DNA of 64,000 nt from Aureispira anguillae (GTDB lineage Bacteria > Bacteroidota > Bacteroidia > Chitinophagales > Saprospiraceae), in NCBI RefSeq assembly GCF_026000115.1, contig NZ_AP026867.1, positions 6,673,001 to 6,737,000 on the forward strand, written 5' to 3'. Position 1 is the stretch's first letter. Each line of letters starts with the position of its first letter. The position numbers were made by a program, and so were the translations under genes. Below the pieces are notes generated by a model. It made no database searches, was not told where the DNA came from, and saw only the letters and a program-made list of their open reading frames with translations. Of the stretch, positions 37,920 to 45,869 are shown in pieces.

Positions 37920-39173
37920 ATGAAAGCAACAATAATAAATATAGGAGATGAAATATTGATAGGGCAAATCGTTAATACCAATGCTACTTGGATGGCTGAG
38001 AAATTGAACCAAAGTGGCATTGCTGTGGATCGTGTTTTAGCAATTGCGGATACAGAAAAGGCGATAAAGGAGGCATTAGACATAGCCCTATTAAACTCTA
38101 AACTTATTTTTATAACTGGGGGGCTAGGACCGACAAAAGATGACATCACCAAAAAAGCACTTGCTCATTACTTTGAAATGGAGATGGCTTTTCATGAACC
38201 TACTTTTAGTAATATGCAACAATTGTTTGCACAATATGGAAAAGTAGTAGATGATCGATATCAAGTTCAGGCAGAAATGCCAGTGGGGGCAAAAATTATG
38301 ATCAACAAAGCAGGAACAGCTTCGGGAATGTGGTTCGAAAAAAATGGAAGTATTGTTGTTGCCATGCCTGGAGTTCCACGCGAAGTAAAATACTTGATGA
38401 CTTATGAGGTATTGCCCAATTTAAAAATGCAGTTGGAGTTTCCGACGATCATCCACCAGACGCTTAATGTTACTGGAAAGGGAGAAACGGATCTAGCTGA
38501 GATGTTAGAGGATTTTGAACAAAAATTACCGTCCAATATTAAGTTAGCTTATTTGCCCAATTCTATGATTGGGATGGTGCGCTTGCGGTTGAGTGCTTAT
38601 GGAGAGGATGCAATAGTTTTGGAGACCCAATTAGATCATTATATTCGTAAACTGCCTCCTATTTTGGGGTCTTTGATTTTTGGAGAAGGAAAGGATACCT
38701 TAGAAGGGGTTGTTGGTCAAATGTTATTAAAAAGAGGTTACAACCTAGGAACCGCAGAGAGTTGTACAGGCGGTAATATTGCGCACAAGATTACTTCTGT
38801 TGCAGGGTGTTCTGCCTATTATGAAAGTAGTGTTATTGCTTACTCTAATGCGATCAAACAAGACTTATTGGGAGTGCACACCACAACCTTGGAAGAACAT
38901 GGCGCAGTAAGCGAACAAACAGTAATAGAGATGGCAAGAGGAACGCAGAAGTTGTTGAATGTAAATTGTTCTATTGCTGTATCTGGGATTGCTGGCCCTA
39001 CGGGAGGAAGCCCCGAAAAACCAGTAGGAACAATATGGATTGCGGTTACTGAAAATGAAAAAATCTACACCAAAAAATTACAATTGGGGAAAGATCGCTT
39101 ACAAAATATAGAACGTACAACAACTATTGCGCTAAATCTATTGCGTCGATTTTTGCTCAATGACTTATCTTAA
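37920..39173 (+). CDS. cinA: CinA family protein (nicotinamide-nucleotide amidase)
   Basis: 417 residues, full two-domain CinA. The N-terminal MoCF-like domain has TIINIGDEILIGQIVNTNA and FITGGLGPTKDDIT. The C-terminal PncC domain has GTAESCTGGNIAHKITSVAG, SSVIAYSNAIKQDLLGV and VSGIAGPTGGSPEKPVGTIW. The C-terminal domain deamidates NMN to NaMN in NAD recycling; the N-terminal domain of some CinA proteins is an ADP-ribose pyrophosphatase. A strong terminator follows directly. Confidence 0.95.
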   Translation: MKATIINIGDEILIGQIVNTNATWMAEKLNQSGIAVDRVLAIADTEKAIKEALDIALLNSKLIFITGGLGPTKDDITKKALAHYFEMEMAFHEPTFSNMQQLFAQYGKVVDDRYQVQAEMPVGAKIMINKAGTASGMWFEKNGSIVVAMPGVPREVKYLMTYEVLPNLKMQLEFPTIIHQTLNVTGKGETDLAEMLEDFEQKLPSNIKLAYLPNSMIGMVRLRLSAYGEDAIVLETQLDHYIRKLPPILGSLIFGEGKDTLEGVVGQMLLKRGYNLGTAESCTGGNIAHKITSVAGCSAYYESSVIAYSNAIKQDLLGVHTTTLEEHGAVSEQTVIEMARGTQKLLNVNCSIAVSGIAGPTGGSPEKPVGTIWIAVTENEKIYTKKLQLGKDRLQNIERTTTIALNLLRRFLLNDLS

Positions 39174-39192
39174 ATTGAAGACGTAAAACCAA

Positions 39193-39239
39193 GCAATAAA
39201 AAAACGGTTCAGATAAAGTCTGAACCGTTTTTTTATTGC
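39193..39239. terminator. Bidirectional terminator between cinA and a convergent small gene
   Basis: A 21-bp perfect inverted repeat (core AAAAAAACGGTTCAGA / TCTGAACCGTTTTTTT) around a 5-nt loop. A- and T-runs on the two sides let it work on both strands. Confidence 0.93.
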
Positions 39240-39261
39240 ATTAGTAAATTAATAGAAATCA

Positions 39262-39615
39262 TTATTTCCTAAGCCAGTGGACAAGTATTTTTCCAGTTGC
39301 ATCAATTCGTTCAACCTTCTGGGCATCATCAGAAACTTTTAGTTCATAGGTTTTTCCTGAAGCGACAGATTTTACTCTTAGATAGTTGTTGCCTTCGTGT
39401 AAAATTTCTGCTTTGGTCCATTGTTTACTATTTAGTTGCCAAAAATAAGCCGTTAATGAACCATCTGACTTTTCAAGTATCTTTAGTGCACGACCACTAT
39501 TATCGGCAGCATCGTAAAGCCATGTAGTAGTTTGTGCATTGGCTTGCATATTAATGCCAAAAGTTAGGATTAAAACAAAGAGAGAAGTAAGTGTAATCTT
39601 TGGTAATGTGAACAT
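39262..39615 (-). CDS. Small secreted protein, unknown function
   Basis: 117 residues with a signal peptide ending MQANAQ at about residue 28. The mature 89 residues look like a single beta domain (TWLYDAADNSGRALKILEKS, LTAYFWQLNSKQWTKAEILH, SGKTYELKVSDDAQKVERID). No T9SS domain, no lipobox. I do not recognise a family. It is monocistronic and convergent with cinA. Confidence 0.65.
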   Translation of the reverse strand: MFTLPKITLTSLFVLILTFGINMQANAQTTTWLYDAADNSGRALKILEKSDGSLTAYFWQLNSKQWTKAEILHEGNNYLRVKSVASGKTYELKVSDDAQKVERIDATGKILVHWLRK

Positions 39616-39734
39616 AAATTATCGATTTTGTTTAGGTTGTTTAATATTTGTTCAATCTTAATAAAGATAGTTTTTTTTTAAATAAAAACAAATAATTATT
39701 TGTTTTGCTGGCAGATACAGCTTCAAAATTTGGT

Positions 39735-39999
39735 TTAGAAGTTGTTTAAAAATGGAGTTTTGTTGAACTGAGCCTATGGCGAACTCACGTAAGTATAATG
39801 AGTACACCCCGAAGGAGCAGCGAAGCTAAATTTTTAGATAAACAAGGCATGAGCATAGCGAACTGCGCAGGCTTATAGCTAGAGCTATAATCGTTAAGCA
39901 TATTTTCTTCATAGCAGCGCTATGGAGCAAATTTTTAACGCAGAGTAGCTAGAAATTAGCTTTAGCTTCGCTGATTTCCAGTTCTTAAACAACTTCTTA
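39735..39999. repeat. 265-bp palindromic intergenic element with terminal inverted repeats
   Basis: Ends: TTTAGAAGTTGTTTAA on the left, CTTAAACAACTTCTTAA on the right, inverted repeats with few differences. Nested inside are AGCGAAGCTAAATTTTTAG (about 39815) against CTAGAAATTAGC then TTTAGCTTCGCT (39950-39973), and hairpins TTATAGC-TAGA-GCTATAA and CATAGC-AGC-GCTATG. It is richer in G+C than its surroundings and has no coding frame. Confidence 0.7.
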
Positions 40000-40079
40000 A
40001 AATCAATAATCTAACCTGTAGGCAATATCCATGTTTTTTAACCATGTTATTTATGATTAAAAGGAGGGATGAAATGGCT

Positions 40080-40145
40080 ATAAAAAACCTTTTATAAAAA
40101 GAAAATTTCTATTCTGAAGCGCTCTTTTTGTAAAAGGTTTTTTAT
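40080..40145 (+). terminator. Orphan terminator-like hairpin
   Basis: ATAAAAAACCTTTTATAAAA (40080 on) pairs over 23 bp with TTTTGTAAAAGGTTTTTTAT (ending 40145), with one wobble, and TTGTTTTAAT follows. No annotated gene lies upstream on the plus strand in this gap. A 7-codon frame ATGGCTATAAAAAACC... begins just before it after GGAGGG. Confidence 0.55.
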
Positions 40146-40461
40146 TGTTTTAATATCTTGTAATATTCAATGTGATTTTTAGAACATTTGTTTGTATCTA
40201 AGTGATATTTTATCTAAATTAACTCAATAAACATTAGTGCAGAAACAATGTATTTGTTTACCTTTTATAGGTAGAAAATCAAATCTATCCCTCTTGTAAT
40301 GTTCCTCAATAAGTTACAGTTTAGAAATTAAAGAACAAATCAAAAATTCTGTTACGCTCCCCATTGTTTATAGCTGAGAAATGATCAAAAAATATGAAAT
40401 AAGGTTTCTGAGGTGAGTCTATTTTGCACAGTCGATACGTTTTAATTAATTTAATACAAGG

Positions 40462-42846
40462 ATGGAGAATTACAAAACACTAATCGTTACACTAATAAGT
40501 TTTTTTGTTTTTATTGGAGGGAATACAGCTCAAGATAACGAAGTTAAATTACAGACTCTACGGGGAGAAGTAATTGACCGAGTTACAGGCAAAGGCATTC
40601 CCAATGTATTGGTAGAACTTTTAAATCATACGCCAAGAATTGCTGCTATTTCCAAAGAAGATGGAGCCTTTGAATTAGAGAATGTTCCAGTTGGGTATCA
40701 GAGAATTCGGGTGAATGGTTATGGTTATTATGATGTAGTACACTCTGAGTTGGTTATAGCAGGAAAACAATCTGTTATCAAGATAAAAATGGAAGAAGAG
40801 TTTACCATGGATATTGCAACGATTGAAACAACAGAACGAGGGCGATTTAGGAATACTAAAATGATGACCATTGATGAGATGAATGTGGTTAGTGCAAGAC
40901 CATTTAATATTGAAGAAACCAACCGTTATATCACTGGTTTTGGTGGTCCAGCACGAGCCGTAACGAACTATCCTGGCTTATTAAATACCGATGATGCCCA
41001 GAATTATATTGTTTCGAGAGGGAATAGCCCTTATGGTATTCAGTGGATGGTAGAGGGAGTGCCGATCGAGAACCCTCATCACTTTGCGACCATGGGCAAT
41101 ACAGGGGCTTTGTTTCCTTTGTTGAATAACAACTTATTAGCCTCTTCTGATTTTATCAACGGAGCTTTTGCGGCACAGTACAACAATGTATATGCGGGAA
41201 TGTTTGACATCAATATGCGAAAAGGAAATAATGAGCGGCATGAATTTTCGGCACAATTAAGTGTTTATGGAGCTGAACTTATTGCTGAGGGACCTTTTAA
41301 GAAAAAAGGGGCTTCTTTTGCGGTAGCTGCACGAGCAGGAATTTTTGATGTACTACAGAAATTAGGAATGAGTTTAGGAACAAATGCGGCTCCTAGGTAT
41401 TATGATTTAAACTTTAAGATTGATATTCCAACTAAGGATGCAGGGCATTTTTCTTTCTTTGGTGTAGGGGGAATTTCTGACTTAGCGGTTTTAGATCATG
41501 GAGCTACTGAAGACGATGCTTTTGCGAATGCAGGGATTAATTTTTATATCAATACGGGGTTTGGTTTAGTAGGTTTTAATCACTCGAAATTTTTTGAGAA
41601 CGACATTTCTTTAAAAACAACCTTGTCGTATTTAATTGAGGATTACAAATTACATCGAGATACAATTTTTCCAGATACGCTATTGCCTTATTTTACGATG
41701 CACAACTTAAGGCAACGAGTAGGACTGTCAAGCATTTTTAATAAGAAGTTTAGCACCAAACTTTTCTTTAGAGCAGGGGTAAATGCCTATGTTCATTTTA
41801 TCGCAGCAAAGGGAGAATGGCGTAGGAGGAATGAACTTCATTCTTTAGCGAATGACATTCAAGTTTTGGCAGGTGGTTTTGTCGAAACAAGATACAAAAT
41901 TTCTAGTTCTTTTGCTTTTGTTCTGGGGCTACAAGGTATGTATTGGAGCCTGAATGAGAATTCTTGGGCATTAGAACCTAGAGTGGCTTTAGATTGGCGA
42001 TTGGGAAGGCGACATAGGCTTAGTCTGGGCTATGGTTGGCACAGTAAAATTCAATCTTTTGCAGTTTCTTTCTTGGTCAAAAAACAAGCAGATGGAAGTT
42101 ATGACAATAGTAATAGAGAATTGGGGCTAAATCGTAGCCATCAACTGGCTTTATCTTATGATGCTTACTTGGCTAAATATTGGGGAATTAAAGCCAATGC
42201 CTATGTTATGTATAATACAGATATTGCCGTTCAAAAAAGAAATAGTAGTTTTTCTATTGCCAATTATGGTAATTTTGCGGTATATCCAGATTCTACAGGT
42301 TTAGAAAGCAAAGGGAAATCGGTCAATTATGGGGTTGAATTCTCGCTTGAAAAATTCTTTAACAAGGGCTTGTATGGTTTGTTGTCTGCTGCTTATCAAC
42401 GGGCTTTGTATCAAGGAAGTGATGAGGTTTGGCGCAATAGTGCCTTTGATGCTCAATATGTTACTTCTTTGGTAATGGGAAAGGAATTTAAGATAGGGAA
42501 AAAGAAAAGAAATGTTATTTATGGTGATTGCCGCTTTAATTTGCATGGCGGTTTGCCTTATACTCCCATTGATTTAGAAGCTTCTAAGTTGGCAGGCAGA
42601 GAAATTTTGTTAGAAGATCAGGCTTATAGTAAACGTTTGGGGATTTATAAAAGAATTGATGTTCGAATTGGCGCACGCTTTAACCATAGAAGAAAACGAG
42701 TTTCACATCATGTTTATGTTGTGATTCAGAATGTAGCCTTATTTAAAAACGATTTTGAAGTAAAATACAATCCTGCTACCGAACAAATTGTGACCACACA
42801 GCAGTTTGGTTTTGTTCCGAATTTATTTTACCAAGTTTTCTTTTAA
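40462..42846 (+). CDS. TonB-dependent receptor-like outer-membrane protein (copy 1)
   Basis: 794 residues. A signal peptide (about 1-23) is followed by a carboxypeptidase-regulatory-like domain (about 32-115: LRGEVIDRVTGKGIPNVLVE, GAFELENVPVGYQRIRV), then a plug-like region (about 135-250: NEETNRYITGFGGPARAV-like, SRGNSPYGIQWMVEGVP, FINGAFAAQYNNVYAGMFD). A beta-barrel follows, ending VTTQQFGFVPNLFYQVFF with terminal Phe. At about 790 residues it is short for a Bacteroidota SusC-type receptor, and no susD lies beside it. It is probably an outer-membrane transporter or receptor energised by TonB; the ligand is unknown. It is followed by a close paralogue. A strong terminator separates the copies. 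Confidence 0.85.
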   Translation: MENYKTLIVTLISFFVFIGGNTAQDNEVKLQTLRGEVIDRVTGKGIPNVLVELLNHTPRIAAISKEDGAFELENVPVGYQRIRVNGYGYYDVVHSELVIAGKQSVIKIKMEEEFTMDIATIETTERGRFRNTKMMTIDEMNVVSARPFNIEETNRYITGFGGPARAVTNYPGLLNTDDAQNYIVSRGNSPYGIQWMVEGVPIENPHHFATMGNTGALFPLLNNNLLASSDFINGAFAAQYNNVYAGMFDINMRKGNNERHEFSAQLSVYGAELIAEGPFKKKGASFAVAARAGIFDVLQKLGMSLGTNAAPRYYDLNFKIDIPTKDAGHFSFFGVGGISDLAVLDHGATEDDAFANAGINFYINTGFGLVGFNHSKFFENDISLKTTLSYLIEDYKLHRDTIFPDTLLPYFTMHNLRQRVGLSSIFNKKFSTKLFFRAGVNAYVHFIAAKGEWRRRNELHSLANDIQVLAGGFVETRYKISSSFAFVLGLQGMYWSLNENSWALEPRVALDWRLGRRHRLSLGYGWHSKIQSFAVSFLVKKQADGSYDNSNRELGLNRSHQLALSYDAYLAKYWGIKANAYVMYNTDIAVQKRNSSFSIANYGNFAVYPDSTGLESKGKSVNYGVEFSLEKFFNKGLYGLLSAAYQRALYQGSDEVWRNSAFDAQYVTSLVMGKEFKIGKKKRNVIYGDCRFNLHGGLPYTPIDLEASKLAGREILLEDQAYSKRLGIYKRIDVRIGARFNHRRKRVSHHVYVVIQNVALFKNDFEVKYNPATEQIVTTQQFGFVPNLFYQVFF

Positions 42847-42942
42847 AAGGGGAGGCTTGATTATTATATCTTGAAATAAAATATCAGCAAAATATTATTT
42901 TGTTTTGTGTAGGTATTTTTTGCTGAAATATATGATGATTTG

Positions 42943-42980
42943 GTGTTTTTAGATCTCTAAGGATCTAAAAACACTTTTTT
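42943..42980 (+). terminator. Rho-independent terminator after receptor copy 1
   Basis: GTGTTTTTAGATC pairs perfectly with GATCTAAAAACAC around 6 nt, followed by six T residues. A decayed version of the same sequence follows receptor copy 2 (about 45733-45770). Confidence 0.9.
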
Positions 42981-43262
42981 ATTTGCTTTTTTATGTTTTT
43001 TTAACTAATTTAACATTAGTTAAGTATCTATTATTTTCCCCCTTTGTGGAAAGGGAGCAGCTGCTAAATTATAGTGTATTTAATGTTAATAATACCAATC
43101 CCCCCTCCCTCATCTTTTTCATTAAGACAAATTTGGTTCTAGAACAAATTACTAGTTAAATGGTAATAGCATCATGCTATGCATTGTACTTATTTAACCT
43201 GTTGCAGATGAGCAAACTCAAAAACAGAAAAACACTTTATAAACTTAAAAACACATAACAAG
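42981..43262. other. Intergenic region between the tandem receptor genes
   Basis: About 280 bp, AT-rich, between the copy 1 terminator and the copy 2 GTG. It should hold the copy 2 promoter, but no clear motif is visible. It is not obviously similar to the region upstream of copy 1. Confidence 0.4.
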
Positions 43263-45629
43263 GTGAGATTATTGGTAATAATAATTTGTTTTCTTTTTTC
43301 GTGCTCTCTTTTTGCTCAAAATTCAACTGTAAAATTGCAAACGCTGCGAGGGGAAGTTGTTGACCGAGGAACAGGAAAGGCGATTTCGAATGTTGTTGTG
43401 GAGTTGTTGAATTATACACCACGAGTGGCTGCTATTTCAGGTAATAATGGTTCATTTGAACTACTGAATGTTCCTGTAGGCTACCAACGGATTAGGGTGG
43501 ATGCAGATGGTTATTACGATGTGGTACATTCCGAACTGGTAATGGTTGGGAAACAATCCGTTATCAAGATAAAAATGGAAGAGGAATTTACCATGGATAT
43601 TGCTACGATAGAATCTACCCAAAAAGGGCGGTTTCGAAATACTAAAATGATGACGATTGATGAGATGAATGTAGTTAGTGCAAGACCATTTAATATTGAA
43701 GAAACCAACCGTTATATCACTGGTTTTGGAGGACCAGCACGAGCCGTAACCAATTATCCAGGTTTGTTGAATACCGACGATGCTCAGAGTTATATTGTTT
43801 CAAGAGGAAACAGCCCTTACGGCATTCAATGGATGGTAGAGGGAGTACCCATTGAGAATCCTCATCATTTTGCTACCATGGGCAATACAGGGTCTATATT
43901 TCCTTTGTTGAATAACAATTTACTAAATTCTTCTGATTTTATCAATGGAGCATTCACAGCACAATACAATAATGTTTATGCAGGAATGTTTGACATTAAT
44001 ATGCGCAAGGGTAATAACCAACGCTATGAGTTTTCGGCTTTGCTTAGTGCTTATGGAGCTGAATTTATAGCAGAAGGTCCCTTTAAGAAAAAAGGAGCTT
44101 CTTTTGCTGTGGCAGTTCGAGCAGGAATCTTTGATATATTACAAAATATAGGCATTAACCTTGGTACAAATGTAAGACCTAGATACTATGATTTAAATTT
44201 TAAGATTGACCTTCCAACTAAGCGAGCTGGGCATTTTTCTCTTTTTGGGATAGGAGGGCTCTCTAACGCCGCTATATTAAATGATGATACAGGAGAAGAT
44301 GCCTTTGTTAATGATGGAACCGATTTTTATGTTACAGCAAATTTAGGCTTGATTGGTCTCAATCACTTAAAGTATTTTGAGCATGATATTTCCTTAAAAA
44401 GCACCTTATCTTATTTGGTGGAGGATTATAAAATAGATGGCGATACCATCGTGCAAGATACCTTTTTGCCTTATTTTACCATGCACAACCTTCGGCATCG
44501 AATTGGGCTATCTAGTATTTTGAACAAAAAAATTAATACTAAATTTTTCCTTAGAGGAGGGATTCATGCCTATGTTCATTTTATTGCGGCAAATGGAGCT
44601 TGGCTTAGAAGAAACCAATTGTATTCTGTGGCAAATGAAGTGCAAATACTAACAGGAGGATTTTTAGAAACTCGATATGCTTTTTCAAAAGCTTTTAGTG
44701 TTGTGCTAGGTTTGCAAGGAATGTATTGGAGCCTCAATAAAAATTCTTGGGCATTAGAGCCTAGGCTCGCTTTAGATTGGCGGATCGGGAAACAGCATAG
44801 GCTTAGTTTGGGCTATGGTTGGCACAGCAAAATTCAATCCTTTGCGATTTCTTTCTTAGTAAAAAAACAAGCCGATGGGAATTATGATACTAGCAATAGA
44901 GCGTTGGGGATGAATCGCAGCCATCAAGTTGTGTTGTCTTATAATACATCTTTAGCAAGATATTGGGGGATTAGAGCCAATGCCTATGCTATGTATAATA
45001 CAGACCTTGCGGTTCAGAAGCGAAACAGCAGCTTTTCTATTGCTAATTATGGTAATTTTGCGGTATATCCAGATTCTACGGGGTTGGAAAACAAGGGAAG
45101 AGGATTTAATTATGGGGTTGAGTTTTCGTTAGAGAAATTCTATAATAAAGGCTTGTATGGTTTATTATCTCTTGCTTACCAACGAGCCTTGTATCATGGG
45201 AGTGATCAAGTTTGGCGTAGCAGTGCTTTTGATGCTCAATATGTTACTTCTTTGGTAATGGGAAAGGAATTTAAGGTTGGAAAAAAGAAGCGTAATCTTA
45301 TCTATGGCGATTGTCGATTTCATTTGCACGGTGGGTTGCCTTATACGCCCATTGATTTAGAAGCTTCTAGGCTTGCAGGTAGAGAGGTCTTGTTGGAAGA
45401 TCAAGCTTATAGCAAGCGTTTAGGTTTTTATAAAAGAATAGATGTACGGATTGGTGCTCGTTTTAACCACAGAAAGAAGCGCATTTCACATCATATCTAT
45501 GTTGTAATTCAGAACGTAGCCTTATTTAAGAATGATTTTGAGGTAAAATACAATCCTAACACAGAGCAAATTGTGACGACACAACAGTTTGGTTTTGTTC
45601 CAAATCTATTTTATCAGATTTATTTTTAA
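43263..45629 (+). CDS. TonB-dependent receptor-like outer-membrane protein (copy 2)
   Basis: 788 residues, very similar along nearly its whole length to the preceding protein, for example the shared MMTIDEMNVVSARPFNIEET and the same C terminus apart from YQIYF for YQVFF. The start is a GTG giving the signal peptide MRLLVIIICFLFSCSLFAQ; the in-frame upstream stretch has no ATG before a stop at 43209. The N-terminal regulatory domain, plug and barrel layout is as in copy 1. Differences concentrate in barrel segments that would be loops (about residues 345-390 and 400-450), which suggests altered ligand or phage recognition. It is a tandem duplicate whose 3' flanking terminator was duplicated too. 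Confidence 0.85.
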   Translation: MRLLVIIICFLFSCSLFAQNSTVKLQTLRGEVVDRGTGKAISNVVVELLNYTPRVAAISGNNGSFELLNVPVGYQRIRVDADGYYDVVHSELVMVGKQSVIKIKMEEEFTMDIATIESTQKGRFRNTKMMTIDEMNVVSARPFNIEETNRYITGFGGPARAVTNYPGLLNTDDAQSYIVSRGNSPYGIQWMVEGVPIENPHHFATMGNTGSIFPLLNNNLLNSSDFINGAFTAQYNNVYAGMFDINMRKGNNQRYEFSALLSAYGAEFIAEGPFKKKGASFAVAVRAGIFDILQNIGINLGTNVRPRYYDLNFKIDLPTKRAGHFSLFGIGGLSNAAILNDDTGEDAFVNDGTDFYVTANLGLIGLNHLKYFEHDISLKSTLSYLVEDYKIDGDTIVQDTFLPYFTMHNLRHRIGLSSILNKKINTKFFLRGGIHAYVHFIAANGAWLRRNQLYSVANEVQILTGGFLETRYAFSKAFSVVLGLQGMYWSLNKNSWALEPRLALDWRIGKQHRLSLGYGWHSKIQSFAISFLVKKQADGNYDTSNRALGMNRSHQVVLSYNTSLARYWGIRANAYAMYNTDLAVQKRNSSFSIANYGNFAVYPDSTGLENKGRGFNYGVEFSLEKFYNKGLYGLLSLAYQRALYHGSDQVWRSSAFDAQYVTSLVMGKEFKVGKKKRNLIYGDCRFHLHGGLPYTPIDLEASRLAGREVLLEDQAYSKRLGFYKRIDVRIGARFNHRKKRISHHIYVVIQNVALFKNDFEVKYNPNTEQIVTTQQFGFVPNLFYQIYF

Positions 45630-45732
45630 GCTCTATTCTTGATGGGTGGCTTGTTTTTTAGAATAAACTGACGAAATTTTATTCTGTTTTGAGCATTTGC
45701 TATTAGCTGAATTGTACGATAATTTGGCGTTT

Positions 45733-45775
45733 CTAGGTTTTGAAAAAATCTAAAAACACTTTTTATTTTTATTAA
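45733..45775 (+). terminator. Decayed duplicate terminator after receptor copy 2
   Basis: TTTGGCGTTTCTAGGTTTTG and AAATCTAAAAACAC then TTTTTATTTTTATT align with the copy 1 terminator. The left arm has lost several pairs, so it is weaker, but a T-rich tail is kept. Confidence 0.5.
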
Positions 45776-45823
45776 ATTACTATAAAAGCATAAGATTTCT
45801 TAGCAATAATTCGTGAATTTTTG

Positions 45824-45831
45824 TACTTTTG
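45824..45831 (+). promoter_or_regulatory. -7 element TACTTTTG upstream of the second E2 gene
   Basis: Exact TAnnTTTG match 39 nt before the ATG at 45870, which implies a leader of about 30 nt. No clear -33 TTTG at 19-21 bp. An earlier TTG at 45813 as translation start would lie upstream of this promoter, which supports the ATG. Confidence 0.5.
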
Positions 45832-45869
45832 CGCTTGAATTAGGATTCTTACACCAAATATTTAGCACA

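Larger units (their letters stand above)
39616..40461. other. Long intergenic region with palindromic element and orphan terminator-like hairpin
   Basis: 846 bp with no credible protein gene. It contains the palindromic element 39735-39999 and the isolated hairpin 40080-40145. The last 300 bp before the receptor gene is AT-rich and presumably carries its promoter. No TAnnTTTG match was identified. Confidence 0.5.

Noticed and set aside
45813-45869. TTG start for the second E2 protein
   Set aside because: It would begin before the -7 element at 45824; the ATG at 45870 gives the standard lipoyl N terminus.
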